From Nemania diffusa (Eukaryota > Ascomycota > Sordariomycetes > Xylariales > Xylariaceae), in contig JBBPUQ010000006.1 in NCBI GenBank assembly GCA_038501195.1, positions 744,001 through 808,000 of the forward strand: a DNA stretch of 64,000 bases, read 5' to 3'. Within the stretch, counting starts at the first letter, position 1; every line of letters begins with the position of its first letter. The position numbers and the translations under genes are program-made. The notes below the pieces were generated by a model, which saw only the letters and a program-made list of their open reading frames with translations, searched no databases and had not been told where the DNA came from. Below, in pieces: positions 32,052 to 46,200 of this stretch.

Positions 32052-32675
32052 CTATAGATCCTTGCAGGTAGGCTCATTGCCGGTTAAGCCTGCCGCTTTT
32101 AAGATCGCCGCCCGTTTGGCTAGGTATGCAGCGTAGCGCGGCTTTGGGTCTGTCTTTGCCGCATCTTCCCAGAGTTCGTATTCAACCTCGGCCCATACAG
32201 CCAGCTGATCCATGAAATTCGGGTTCGGTTTAACCCTGCGGCTTCTAGCAACAGACTCTAGAGCACTGTCTAAGGACTTGCGATATTTCCGCATAAGGTA
32301 GGCTATGACGACGGTGGCCGAGCGTGAAACACCGAAGGTGCAGTGGACAAGGACGTTGCCGTTCACAGTCTCGCCACCGCGCTGGTCGTCAATGAATTTG
32401 CAGACTTCGGGTAGGCGTGCGAGAAGGTCTTGCGTCCGTGAGTCTAGGCATGCTATGAACAGATGATTTTCTTCGGGGACCAATTTCCTATTCAGCGGGA
32501 AGTTCCAGACTGCTGACTTGGCATCCGATAGAGAAACCATAGCGGTTATCTTGTAGGCGACAAGGGTAGAAATGTTATAAGAGCTACCTAGGTCACCTAG
32601 ATAGAGACCAGGCTCGATCTCTGAAATGCTGGGATTGGCGTTGCTGGGCATCGTGCTTGCTCGCTTGTCTGTCAT
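32052..32675 (-). CDS. Dual-specificity protein phosphatase
   Basis: Cys-based phosphatase of the dual-specificity (DUSP) family, removing phosphate from Ser/Thr and Tyr residues or other substrates. The frame is open from 32858, but the fungal DUSP fold begins near SISEIEPGLYLGDL, so I prefer the ATG at 32675 (207 residues) over 32858 (268). The catalytic loop VHCTFGVSRSA carries the nucleophile Cys112 and Arg118 (counting from 32675), with the general-acid Asp about 34 residues upstream in the LDS motif. The following helix, VVIAYLMRKYRKSLDSALE, and RRVKPNPNFMDQL match atypical DUSPs. Single exon, intact. Substrate unknown. Confidence 0.9.
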   Translation of the reverse strand: MTDKRASTMPSNANPSISEIEPGLYLGDLGSSYNISTLVAYKITAMVSLSDAKSAVWNFPLNRKLVPEENHLFIACLDSRTQDLLARLPEVCKFIDDQRGGETVNGNVLVHCTFGVSRSATVVIAYLMRKYRKSLDSALESVARSRRVKPNPNFMDQLAVWAEVEYELWEDAAKTDPKPRYAAYLAKRAAILKAAGLTGNEPTCKDL

Positions 32676-32858
32676 ACACTTGTTAGTTGAAGAGGGGGAA
32701 AAGTTTCTAATTCTCTCCAGATGCGGTGTGCACACAGACTGTGGGTCTGATTGACCAACCTTCTTCAGCTCGGTCCACTTTTCTTTCGTACGGTACAACA
32801 CCCCATGATTTAACTGTCGGCTTGGTATGTAAGGCCTACAGCACATCACAGGGCACAC

Positions 32859-33746
32859 CGATTGTAGTATAGTTTATGGTACTGGTATTAAGCGCCTCGG
32901 ATTTTGGGAAACGATGTTTCACTCCTTAGAGAGAACACTACGACTAATTTAGCTGCCTGCTTTATGAAATTAGTTTAAATGTTTTATTTATAAATAAATA
33001 TAAAATAAATAATTTAACATATTAAAAGATAATAATTAAAGTTAATTATAATAAATATAATATAAATAAATAAATAAAAAATAAAAAATAAAAAATAAAA
33101 AATTTATTATTTTATTTAATAATTTAATAAATATATATAATTTATAAATAATTAAATTAATTTTAATTATAATTAATATATATAATGTAATATAATAAAA
33201 AATTAAAAAAACTTTAATTTTATTTATAATATTATTTAATTTTAAATTTTTTATTAATATTTTATTTATTATTTATAATTTTTATATTAAATAATATAAT
33301 ATTAATAAATTTTTTTTTATTATATTTTAAAACATTAAAAAGCTTTTAAAATAACTTTTAAAAAAAAATATTATTTATAATCAATATAAAACACAAAATC
33401 AAAAACAAAAGTTAATATTTATTATGTTAATTGTTTGTTAGTTATATATCTGATTTAATAAAGCTGCCGGCCTTTAACCAAATCACTTGAACTGTGATGT
33501 TTTTCCAATCATATCGAGGACAGCCATCCTGACCAACCAAATATTAACACACAGGCCCTTTACATATAGTCACAAGCGATGATAAAAGGCACAAGCTCAA
33601 CTACCCAGTTTCACCGTCCCCCAGTCTCAACAAAGCCTCCTTTTCTTCCTCAAACAATCGGAACACTACTCCTCTACTTTAACTATTAATTTATTTGTTC
33701 AACCCCCATCTTCATACACCTTGTCACACTCGCACCGTCCCTGAAT
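32859..33746. promoter_or_regulatory. Divergent intergenic region with a 0.5-kb AT-rich island
   Basis: About 32,955-33,450 is almost pure A/T with no ORF, like the large block to the right. From about 33,600 to 33,746 the plus strand is rich in C and T (CCCCCATC, TCTCAAC), typical of a fungal promoter and leader for the gene starting at 33,747. Confidence 0.55.
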
Positions 33747-34127
33747 ATGTCGACCTACGTCGAAGACTGCAAAAAACTTGTCAAAGAGGCTCTTCCAGCT
33801 CTTTGCAGGAATGGTGCCCACCATGTTTACATCGATGTGACTCCCGGTAGAATCCTCGAGGATTTCCCCACTGTTCCCGTCGCTCTATACGCCCAGAGTC
33901 TCTCGAGTCATGCCGTTTTGGTTAATTTAATGATGCCTGCATTTTGTGCGTTCCTGAATGGCCTTGCAAGCAGTGGAATCGGACCTCCGGCACACTACGA
34001 TGGAGTTAGATACCGTTTTGCTGAGTGTAAGTGTGGCGTTCTACGTTTGCTAGCAATAAATTCCTCACACCGTCTCTTAACTACAGATACAACATCCGGA
34101 ACAACATCTTCAATGTCTAGCCTGTAA
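33747..34127 (+). CDS. Small uncharacterised protein (106 residues, two exons)
   Basis: ATG at 33747 follows a pyrimidine-rich leader. Exon 1 is 33747-34026; a 60-bp intron with canonical GTAAGT donor, TTAAC branch point and CTACAG acceptor leads to exon 2 at 34087-34127. The junction codon is TAT and the product ends in a Ser/Thr-rich tail (TTSGTTSSMSSL). The body has a moderately hydrophobic centre (SHAVLVNLMMPAFCAFLNGL) that could be a buried or membrane helix. No signal peptide and no recognised domain. The clean splice signals and leader are the main argument that it is real. Confidence 0.6.
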   Translation: MSTYVEDCKKLVKEALPALCRNGAHHVYIDVTPGRILEDFPTVPVALYAQSLSSHAVLVNLMMPAFCAFLNGLASSGIGPPAHYDGVRYRFAECKCGVLRLLAINSSHRLLTTDTTSGTTSSMSSL

Positions 34128-34666
34128 CGGAGGGTTGTATTTCTTTTCTTTTGGGTTTGTTAATACAAAGGAGCGAGAAACTGGGAGAGTTCCCTTTATA
34201 TTTGGCCGTTTCCCAGGATTCTCCTGATACTTTCCTAGTGACGGACAGCTGGAGAGCGGCAAGGCAGCGTGTTTGATAGAAATGACCAAGAGAATAGTTA
34301 TTTTGAAGAGAACGAATTTATAGAAACACGAGATGGGCCGCCATGGCTATATTTGAAATGACCTTATTTCTTGAAAACTAGAGCACGAGCCTGATCCTTT
34401 AGTGGTTGGGTAGACCTCAGGGAACGTGTTTTTTTCAGCGACCGTATGTTACACGGCTAAGACTGCTAAGACCTACAGGAAGCTATTGACTGGTTATATG
34501 CATACGCGCCCAACAGTCTAAGACCTAACCCACTCTATCGAGTCTATTGGAGGAGTTAGGATACTTAGACCTGCAACCATATGCAAGGAGAACTAATAGT
34601 CCTAGAAGGAGTTCGACAGAGGACTTGGCAGAAGAACTATGGGCCTTGTGAGAATTATTAGTTGAA
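34128..34666. other. Intergenic region, no gene seen
   Basis: 3' flank of the small gene. No RNA gene, and I do not recognise coding remains. Confidence 0.4.
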
Positions 34667-34761
34667 TAAGATAACCACCCCCTCGCGGGCCACCTGTGCT
34701 GTGCCGTACTAGCGTAAAATCCGTACAGTACAGATGGCCCGCGAGAGGGGTGGTTATCTTA
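34667..34761. mobile_element. Foldback element, 95 bp, TA-flanked
   Basis: The ends TAAGATAACCACCCC and GGGGTGGTTATCTTA are exact reverse complements, and the arms continue as CTCGCGGGCCA versus TGGCCCGCGAG, then ACTGTAC-type sequence near the loop. A TA lies at each border. Unrelated in sequence to the 28.8-kb foldback. Confidence 0.88.
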
Positions 34762-36200
34762 CAGACCTTGTGCTAAGCCCTATAAAATTAGCCATTGTTA
34801 CACCGTATCATGCTATTTGCCCTTCCCCCCTAAACAATATCTCGCTTGTCTTACAGAATCCACCGTAATCTGTCAAACATGTCCTCGCGGCACTCTCTCT
34901 ATTGCGTGGTCGCTATAGTGTGGGGGGCTAGATGAAGGTAGTACGTGTCTAGGTCGCGTAGGATAGCGGATTCTTGCCCAGTGTATGTTATATGTTGGTT
35001 TCATAAGTGATTCTAAGGCTGAATAGAACCATGGAAGACTACGTCGGAAAAAAGGGAGGTGAGCTTTATATACTTGATCACACAAGAGGGGGCCGAGAGC
35101 ATTTCATACTATAAATTGTGAATTCGAGTATAGACAAAGTACAATCGAGTTCCGTGAAGACTTGAGCATCTAACATAACAGAATATAGAAATAATATTAG
35201 AAATAAGAGTTAGTATTCTCGATCATACCTGCACCCTGCAACTGTCTTGTCTCAACAAACTCTCTCATATACGTCTTATGTACCATATTTTTTCCTCCAG
35301 CTGTGTCTGCCTTTTCACCTTCTCCCGGTAATAAGTCAACCTAACCGCGAGAAAAGTGAAAAGACTTGTAATTTCTAAGCCACCCCGATCTTGTTTCCGT
35401 TTGCAACTATCCGCTAAACTGCCAAAAAAACCTCACTACCGCGAGTACCTCCGCCCGAAATCTCAGCCAGGTCGTCGGCCAGTCTCCCTAGATAATAATT
35501 AGTAATACCCTCAGCCTCACAAGAAGTAAAATCGTGAATCTAGGTCATAATACGTGACCGAGCACATTCGATACTACCAAAATAATAGTCCTAGTCAGGT
35601 AGTCACCGCGGGGTTATAAAAGGGGGGATTAAGCCTAATAGCTGGGTTAGGTATGTATATTGAAATGTAGCAGCAGGCAGCATCTTTACCCTACGGAGGC
35701 ACTTAAATCAATACAAAGTTTATAGGCCGCGGTATGCAGTCGGAGAATTAGGGACGTTCGAGTTGGAAACGGGTACCTGACGCTATAGAATTCCGAACCC
35801 GTCCGATGGGGCGTCGTCGACACGTTGCGGGCCGGAAACAACAAAATCGACACGGAGGGTCGCGTTACTATAAACGTCGAGCACCTAGATAACGTCCATG
35901 CTACATCTGGCTTTTTCAAATTAAACCCTAAGTACATAAAACTTTTAGAAAAAAATAATATCTCGAACTAGTCAAAAACCTGCATCGACTTCTTTTCGGA
36001 ATAAGGACTAAAGGCTTGTACGCATTCAAGTTTGCTAAAAAGTACTATGTCTGCTACAATTGATATTAAGGCATTGACTCATTTCTAAATAAGCCATACC
36101 GCTAACATGTTCTAACCGGCGTTCTATACCAGTAATTGAAATGAGGTAGGTAATATGCTCACCTGTTAGATTTGTTGCTTTTGCAGTAATGCCTTAGCGA
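34762..36200. other. Intergenic region up to the AT-rich block
   Basis: No ORF with recognisable features; an 83-codon frame at 35686-35937 (-) lacks motifs and is probably chance. Base composition falls steeply after about 36,200. Confidence 0.45.
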
Positions 36201-36925
36201 TGTCTTCAATAGTTGGTGTAAAGCTTCAATATTATTGTTGTATTAATTAAGTATGTATATAAAACATTTAATTAATAAATTCTTTTTATATAGCTAATTT
36301 TAACTACTGTACTAGTTATTATAAACTATTATTTATAAATTTAATTAAATAAATATATAAATTGTTATATAAAGTTTATAAAAAAAGCAAAGTTTTAAAT
36401 AAATAAAGCTATATTATATAAAAAATCTACAAATAAAAAAAAAAAAAAAAAATTAAAAGTTTTTTTATAAAAAAATTGTTTATATATATATAAATAAAGC
36501 GATTTAAAATAATAATAAATAAAGTTATTTATTTAATTATATAATAAAAATATTTAATTTATTAAAATAATTAAACTAATATTAATTAATTTATAATTAT
36601 TTTTTTTTTTTTAAAATAACTTATTTATAAATTATAAAAATTAAATATATAAAGTTGAATTAATTATTTTTTAATAAAAAAAAATCGCTTTAAATATTTA
36701 TGATATTATTAATTATTAAGCTTTTTTTTTCAAATTATAATATAGTTTTTTTATATATTAATATTATTATTTTTTATTAATATTATATTTTAAATATATT
36801 TTATATATATATATATTTTTTTTTTATAAAATTAATAAATTATAATTTTTATAAAGTTTTTTAATAATATTGTTTTTAATTATTTATATTGAATTTTTTA
36901 ACTTTAATAATAATTTTATTATATA

Positions 36926-37274
36926 AAAAAAAAAAACAATATTATTAATTCACTTTAATAATTAATAATATATATTATATATAATATACTTTTTAAATTA
37001 AATAAATAAAATATAAAGAATTTATACTATAAACGTTATTTTAACTAATTTATTTTATATATACTTTATAGTTTATAATTTAATTTATTTAATTATAAAA
37101 TTAAACTTTTTAACTATTATATTATAATATAATAACAGTATATTTAATGTTAATATTATATATATTAATTGTTAAACTAGTTAATTTAATATAAATAAAA
37201 AAACTTAAAACTATAATAAAAAAAAAACAACATTATTAATTTACTTTAATAATTAATAATATATATTATATATT
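36926..37274. repeat. Pair of direct repeats, about 57 bp each
   Basis: Sequence around AATATTATTAATTCACTTTA at 36,926-36,985 recurs at 37,218-37,274 with a few C/T differences, 292 bp apart in the same orientation. They may be ends of a decayed element. Confidence 0.6.
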
Positions 37275-37490
37275 GTTAATAAAACTTTTTATATATATAT
37301 ATATATATATAAAATTTAAAATAATTTATAAATTTTAAAGTTTGTTTTAAGTTTTAAAATTTTATAAATTTTAATAAATTTATATATTTTTTATTTATTT
37401 AATTATTTAGTAAAAGTTTTAGTTTAAGTTTTAATTATATATATTTAATATATATATATAAGTTTTATTAAATTATTAATTTAATATTAA
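37275..37490. repeat. Inverted copy of the central spacer of the 57.9-kb palindrome
   Basis: Reads like the reverse complement of 57,770-58,070, lacking about 100 bp of it. Shared strings include TTTAGTAAAAGTTTTAGTTT-like and ATTAAATTATTAATTTAAT-like sequence. Similarity stops at both sides. Confidence 0.6.
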
Positions 37491-38995
37491 AACTTTTTTT
37501 TTTATATAATAATTTTAGTTTTAATATTAATTAATTTTTTGTTTTTTTTTTTACTATTTAACTAGTTTATATATATTTTTATTTATATAATTAATTTAGT
37601 TATATTAATTAGTTTTTTTTAATATTTAATTAAATGTTTTTTTATATAAATATTTATTAATTTATTTTTATTATTAATTTAATATATTTTTATAATTTTA
37701 TAATTTTTATATATTTTTTCAAATAATATAATATTAATTATAAATTTTTTTTTTATATAGTTTTTAATTTAATTAAATATTTATATAAAAATTTAAAATT
37801 AATATATATAATTAATAATATAATTAATAATTTTATTATATAAATAATTTATTTATATTTAATTAAATTTTAATAAATAATATTATTTTTAATTATAAAA
37901 ATATTTTTTATATAATTTTTATTAATTAATATAAATTTAAATTTAATTTAAAAATTTAAATTTTTATTATATATAAATATTTTATTAATAAAAATAAAAC
38001 TTTTATATAATTAAAATTTAAAAATATATAATATAATTTTTATTATATAATATTAATTTATTATTATATTTATATATTTAATATTTTAATATTATTTTTT
38101 AATAGTTTTTAAATTTATATAATAATTAATAAATTATATAATATTTTTAATTAATATATTAATATAATATATATTTTATAAATTTATTAAATAAAATATT
38201 ATTAAATATAATTTTTTATATAAAAATTAATAATATATAATTATTTAATTTATTTTTATTAAATAAAAAAAAACTTTTATTTATTTATTTAAATTTTTTT
38301 TAATTAAATTTAATAAAATATTTAAATATTAATTTTATTTTTAATTTTATATAAAATTATATTTTAGTTTTTTTTTTATATAAAAATTTTTTAAATATAA
38401 TATTAAAAATATTATTAATTTAAAATTTTATAATTATAAATTTATTAAATTTTTTTTTAATATATAATAAATATAAATTATATATAAATATTATTATTTT
38501 TAATTTTTAATAATAATATTTAAATATATTTTATATTAATATAATTTTAATTTAATTAATTTATTTAATAATTATATAATTTAAAATATAATATTTATTA
38601 AATATTTATTTTTTAATTTTTTTAATAAATAAATATAAATTTTTTAATTTAATTTATTATATAATTATATATATATTTAAATAATATTTTATAATTTTAT
38701 ATATATATTATAAATTTAAATTAATAATAATTTTAAAGTTATAATAAATTATTAATTTATATATTAAATTATTAATATTTATATAAAAATTTACAATTTA
38801 TTAATATTTTTATAACTTTATATAATTAATTTAAACTTTTTATATAATTTAATTATTTTATTTTTAATTTTTTATATAAATTTAATTTAAAATCTTTTTA
38901 TTTAATTATATTAATTTAAATTACATTATATAAATTAAAATATATTTTAAATTATTAATATATTTATTTTAATTATATTTAATTGTTTAAAAAAT

Positions 38996-39270
38996 TAATA
39001 AAAACCTCTAAAGGTTTTAAATAAAAAAGCTTGTATAAAGGTGACATATTTTTAAAGTAAGCTATACTAGTTAGCACTTGTAGAAAAGGTAGCACTTGTA
39101 TACACTTATAAATTAAATAAAAACTTATAAGGATTTATAAAAACCTACAAAGATTTATATATATATTTAAACTTTAAGTTTTAAAAATTCCTGCAAGTTT
39201 TTTTTTCTATTTAATTTATATTTTACTTTTTATTATTATTTTATTTAACTATTTTTGATTGCATTTATTA
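38996..39270. repeat. Left LTR of the outer element
   Basis: 275 bp, the less mutated copy: it keeps AAAACCTCTAAAGG and AAAGGTGACATA where the right copy has AAAACTTTTAAAAG and AAAATAATATA. Confidence 0.85.
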
Positions 39271-40021
39271 AATTAATACTTTTTGCAGTTTTATTGTAAA
39301 ATCAAACTAAACTATTACTATATTATTATTTTCTAGATCTTTTAAAGTCGAAGAAATTTTTTATTGCTATAATTAATTTAAATAAAGCAAGTATTAACAC
39401 TGCAAAAATGTTTAATACTTTAGCTGCTTGGTTTTTTTATATTATTTTTATTTAGTATTATTTTGTTTTGCATTTTTGTTAAATTTTGTAAATAGTTTAA
39501 TATATTAATATAAAAAGCAAGTTTAACAATATTTTTTTATATTTTAAAAAATAATAATATATTTAATTATAAAAGTATATTTTACTACAATAATATTTAT
39601 TGCTTTTATAAATATTTATAGATCTTTTTTATTAAAGTATATATACTTAGTTTTTTAATAAATTATAAAAAAAAAAATAGTTATTAAAATATATTTAATA
39701 ATTTAACTAAAAATATATATGTTTTAAAAAAAGTTTATTTAAAATATAAAGTATTTTTTTATTTAATTAATTATTTAAAAATATATATGTTTTAATTAAT
39801 AATTATATAAATATTTTTGCTATTTATAGTTTATTTTATATTATTTTTATTATATTAATTAAAATCAAAAAAAAAAAAAAAAAAAAAAAAAATGCTTTTT
39901 TTAAATATTTACTAAATAAAACATTAAATTTATTGTTTAATAGTTTATATTTTAATTTAGCTAACTGATTTATATAAAATCGATTTAAATTTAATTATTT
40001 ATTAAAAACTTTTAATACTAA

Positions 40022-40200
40022 TATTAAAATCTAAGAGCTAGGATTTAAAAAAGTACTGATATATTTGTATATATTTATTCCATATATATTTTAAAAGAGA
40101 TTTTTTTTTTTTTAAGCTTTAGTTTTATATAATATATATTATTAGCTATATATTATTTATTATATTATATCTAACTTGTAATTTCTTTTATTTTGTAACA
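40022..40200. repeat. Left LTR of the inner element
   Basis: Keeps AAAATCTAAGAGCTAGGATT, which is A/T-converted in the right copy; ends ATTTTGTAACA. Confidence 0.8.
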
Positions 40201-43200
40201 ATTTTAAAATTTTTATTTAAAATTATTTATAATATAAAATAGTATTTTAATGTTTGAAAAAGTTTGTTGTATTTATAAATATAACAAAATTAAATATTAT
40301 TTAAAATAATAATAAAAATATTTCAAATTAGCTTTAATTTTAAATTTTTTTTAAAAAAGCTTAATTTTTTATTTTTGCTACTACTTCTGAATTATTAACT
40401 AATATATTAGCTTTATAAAAAGCTTTTATAAAAATATAAATAAAAAATTATTAATTAAAACTTAAATAAAACAAACGAGATTAATATACTGTTAAATTGT
40501 ATAATTTTCGATTTAAAACTATATTAAAAACAACTTTTAAAAAAAAAAAAAAAGAAATTAATGATTTTATTAACTATAAAAAATAGCAAAATTTTAAATA
40601 ATCGGTTTTTTTTTATTAATGCTTAATTTTTAAAATATATTGATAATATAGTTATAATATTATTTCTATATTTTTTAACAACAATAACATAATTAAGTTT
40701 ACTATATATATAAATTATTAACAAAAATATAACAAATTTAAATTAAATTATAATAATAATGTAAATTTTAATTAATTAATTAAATTTAAATATAAATTAT
40801 TAACTTTAAACTTTATATATAATAAATAAACTAAATAAATTAAAAAGTTAAAGTTTATATTTAATAGTTTAAAATGTAAATTTAGTTATTTAACAAATAA
40901 AATTATATATATAATTAATAAAATAAATCGAAATTGTAAAAACAAATATTAAAATTTATTTAAAAGATTTTTAAAAATAAAACAGCTTTAATATTGATAC
41001 AATTAAAATATATTTTTAAAATAAACAAAAACTTTTATATAACAGTTAATATATTTAAAAATAAACATAAATATATAATTAAAATATATTTATTAACTTT
41101 TAAATTAATACTTTAAATAATTTAATTATTATTTAATTTAAATTAAAAAGTAAAAAATAAAAAAAACTAACAATAAAAAAGCTATATTTTTGTATTGAAA
41201 ATTATTTGATTTTTTAAAAAAAAAAATAATAAATTTTTATAATTTTTTATTTACTATTTAAAAAAATATAGTTAATACAGCAATATATTAATAAAAATTA
41301 ATAAATAAAAGTTAAAAAAAAATATAATAATAACTAAGTTTATATATAAATTATAATTAAAATTGTTATAAATTTTATATAAAACTTTTATAATATTGTT
41401 ATTTTTATTATAACTTTTTATAATTATAAAATTTATATATAATTAATAAAAACTATTATAAAAACTATTGCTTTAAAAAATTATAACACTTTTAATATTA
41501 AAATTTTTAATTTAAATTAACAAATTATTAAGTTTTAAAGTATTAAATATATCGATTTAATAAATTAAAAAATAAATATAAAACTAAAAAATTATAAAAG
41601 TTTTTAAAAAATAAATTTAAATATTATTTAAATTTAAACTAATAACTATTAAAAAATTAAAACTTTATTATTTGTTTTTTTATAATAAAATAAAGTATTA
41701 TATTAATTAATGTTTTAATAAATAGTTTTAAAAAAAAACTATTTAAAAAATTTAAACTATTAAAAAAAAATTTAATAAATTTTATTATTTAAAATAAACT
41801 GTTTTTTTTTATTGATTTATTTTAAAAAATTATAATAACTTTAATTTAAAAAATAAAAAATAAATTTAAATTTTATAATAAAGTTTAAAAATAAATATTA
41901 GCTATTTATTTTATTTTTTTAATATTTTTATATTTTTTATTTAATATATATATTTAGTTTAAATAAATTATTTTTAAAAATATATATTAATTTAAACTTT
42001 TATATTAAATATAATTATATTAGTTATATTTTTGTTTTATATTATAAACTATAAAAAGTTTTTTATAAGTTTTATAATTTATAAACTATAAATTAAAAAA
42101 GTTTAAATATATATAAAGCTTATTAAATTTTTTATAAATTAATTAATTAATAAAAAGTTATTTATATAATTTAATATATATATATTGTAATATTATATAA
42201 TAATTAATTAAAAAAAATTTAATACTATTGTTTTAATTAATTTTAAAAAATAAAAAAATTATATTAAATCTAAGTTTAAATTAATAGTTTTTTAGTTTTA
42301 AACAAAAATATTTTAAATTATTATTATTTTAAAAGTTTATATAAATTTATTAAAATAAAAAATATTATTAAATAATTATTACTTTATTTAAGCTTTTGTT
42401 TTTTAAAAAAATAAAAATAAAGTTAATTTTTATAAGTTTTAATTTAATTTTAAAAAAGTTTTAAAACTTATTTAAATTTTTTAATATTTTTAATACTAGT
42501 ATATTTTTTTATATTTATTAAAACAACTTATTAATTAATTTATAAAAAAATATAACAATATTTTATTATTTTATTTATTTTTTAGTTTAAAATAAATTAT
42601 AAAAACTAAAAAATTAATTATAAAAAATAATAAAAAATAAAAAAATTAAAAAATTAAAAAGTTTTATAAAAATATTAATATTTTTTATATTTAAAAAAAA
42701 TAAAACTTTATATTTTTATATTAACTATAAAAAATTTAATAAAGTTTTATAAAAAAATTGCTTTATTTTTTTATTTATTTTAAAAATATTAAATAAAATT
42801 ATATATATAAAAATATTTTTAAAAATTAATTTTAAAAATATTTATTATTATATATAAATTTAAAAAAAAAATAAATAAAAAATAATGTTTTATATATATT
42901 ATAAATATTATAAATTTTTAATTATATTTATAAATTTATATAATACTTTTATTATTTTTTAAAATTATATATAAAAAGTATTTAATAATATTTTAAATAT
43001 TTTTTATATAGTATATTTTAATAATATATTTATTTTTTTTTTAAATAAAAATTTATATATAAATTATATTTAAAATATTATTAAAAAATTTTAAAAAACT
43101 AAACTATATATTAAACTTTTTAAATATTAATTTTATTAATATAAATTAAAATTTTTAAATTATATTATTTTAAATAAAAAAATTAAAATAAACTTTTTAT

Positions 43201-46200
43201 AAATTAATATTATTAAAAAGTAGTTTTTTTTTAGTTTTTATTATAAGTTATAGCAATTTTTAAAATTTTGCAACTTTTATTGCTGTTTTATTAAAAAATA
43301 TTTTTTAGTTGCTGTTTTATTATATTAATACTGAAAAAAAAATGCAACTAAAACAAAAAAAAGTTAAATTTTTTTAAATAATTTAAAAAAATATACTTTT
43401 AAATAATTATAAAATTTATTTAAATAAACTATTTTTTTTATATATTTTAATTTTAAAAAATAAATATTAATAAAAACTAATATATTTAAAACTATATTTA
43501 TAAATAACTTATTGTAAAAAAATAATTAAAAGTAATAATAATTAGTTTTATTTTATATTTAGAAATTTTTTAATTAAAAATTAAACTAAAATATATTAAA
43601 TAAAAAAATATTAACTATTATTAAAAGCTTTAAATATTAATATTACTATTTATAAAAAAACAAATTATTTATTAAAATATTAATTAATTATAATAACTTT
43701 TAAACTTTTATAAAAACGTTAAAACTAAATAAAAAGTAAGTTTAATAATATATTTATTTTTTTTTTTTTAATTTTATTATTAAATATAAAAAAAAAAAGC
43801 AAAATAAAGCCGATTTTTTTTTGTATTATTTTAATTATATAAATAATATATCTTTTAATATAAATCTTTTTTTTATATTAAAAAAAAAAATTGCTAAATA
43901 ATATACAACTATTAAAAACTAATATTTAAAAGTATTAGTTAAAAAAGTTTATATTAAATATTATTTTTTTAAATAATTAATTTTTATTTAATTAGTTATA
44001 TATATATAAATATAAATAACTATTATAAAAAAAAATATTTAAAATTTAAAAATTAATTAAAGTTTTAAATTATTAATTTAAAATATTTAAAAAAAAAATC
44101 TTAAATATTAATAAATTTTTAAATAAATTAAAAATAATTTAGTTATAAAAAGTTAATAGTTAATTTAAAATTTTTTAGTTTTTTATAATAAAAAAGTTTA
44201 TATATTTTTTAAAAAATCAATTTATTTTTAATTAATTAAATTATATTATAACAACTTTTTTATAAATCATTTTAGTTAAAAATATATTTTAAAATGTTTT
44301 TAAAAAAACTTTTATTAGTAAAATTTAAAATATAATATATAAAGTTATATAAAAAGCTATATTATTTACTTTAAGTTTAAAATAAAATATTACTAAAAAT
44401 ATAACAAATTAAATAGTTTATTAATATTTATTAAATTTATATAAAAACTATTTATAAACTTTATAACTAGTTTATTAAAAACTTTTTATAAAAACAATTA
44501 TATAAATTTTATATTAATAATTATAAACTGATTTATTAAATTAATATATTTATTATTTGTTTATATTACTATAATAGCTATATAATTAACTATTTTATTT
44601 TATTAAAAAATAAAATATAAATTTAAAAGCTTTATTAAAATAGTTATTAATTAAAATTTTATATTTATTAATAATTTTTAATTTAATTTATATTATTATA
44701 TTAAAGTTAAAAAATATTATTTAATTATGTTTTATTTTAAAACTAACAATTAAATAAAATATATAAACTAAATAATTAAATATTATTTAAAATATTTTAC
44801 TTTTATTAAATAAATTAATTAGCTTTAATTATTACTTTAAGTTTTTTTTATTATAAATTTAACAATTAATTTAACTATTAATATTTTATTTTTTAAAGCT
44901 TTATATAACTATATATTAAAATTTAAATTGTTTATTAAAAATAATTTTATTTTAAAAAAAATATTAATAATACAAAATCGATTAAATAAATTAAAAGCTA
45001 TTAAAAATAAATTAACAAAATAATAACAAAATATAATTAAAAATTAAATGAAATATTATAATAATAAATATAAATTAATAAGCTATAAAATAAATTAATT
45101 AATTGTTTTATTAACTAAATATTTTAAGCTTAAAAAATATTGCTATAAATTAACTTTTAAATATATTAAACTATTTAAAATTATTAATAAAATTAATTTA
45201 TAAATTTATTATTTTTATTTTTTTATATAATATATTTGTTTTTATAATATATTTTTTATTTAATTATTAAAACTTTAAAAAGCTAATAATATAAATAAAT
45301 TATTTATATTTAATTTAAAAAACAATAATATAAAATAAAAAATAAAAAATATAATAAAAAAACATATTTATAAAAAAAATTTATATTATAAAATTAAGTA
45401 GAAAAGCTAACTAATTAAATATAATTAATAAGTATTAATTATTAATATATTTATTGTTAAAATTATTACAAACTTTAAAAAAAAAAAAAAAAAAACATAA
45501 AAAAAATAAACTAATAAAACTATAAAAAAAACTATTTATTATATTATAATAAAAATATATTAAAATTATTAAAAAAGTTTTTTAATTAATTATTTAAAAT
45601 TGTTAAAAAAATTAACAAAATAAAATAAACTAAAATTTTTACAAAAAAGTTTATATAATAAAAATTAAACTTATTTTTTTAAATAATAATTTATATTTTA
45701 TTAATAAACTATATATAAAACTTTGTTAAAAAATTTAAAAAATAAATTTGAAAACATTTTAAAATATTATAAACTTTTTATAAATTTTAAAATATTTTAT
45801 ATTATTATTGTTTTTATAATAAATCGTTTTTATTTTTTTTATAAAATAATATATAGCTAAAAACTAAGCTATATAACTAATATTAAAAAGTTGCAAACAA
45901 AATATAATAATATAGCAATATTAAATATATTAATTAATATTTTATTTAAATTAAAAATAAAAGTAAAAAATAAATAAAACAGTTTATTTATAACGTTAAT
46001 AATAAAAAAAACAATAATTTATTAAACTAAAGTTTTATATTAATAAATTAAAAATTAATATTTAGTAATAATATTTTAAAGTTAATAATTAATATTAAAA
46101 TTAATAATAAATATAAATAAAACAGCTTATTTTTATAATAAAAACTTTGTTAATAAAACAAAAAATAGTATAATATAAAAAAAAAATATAGCAAAAAAAC

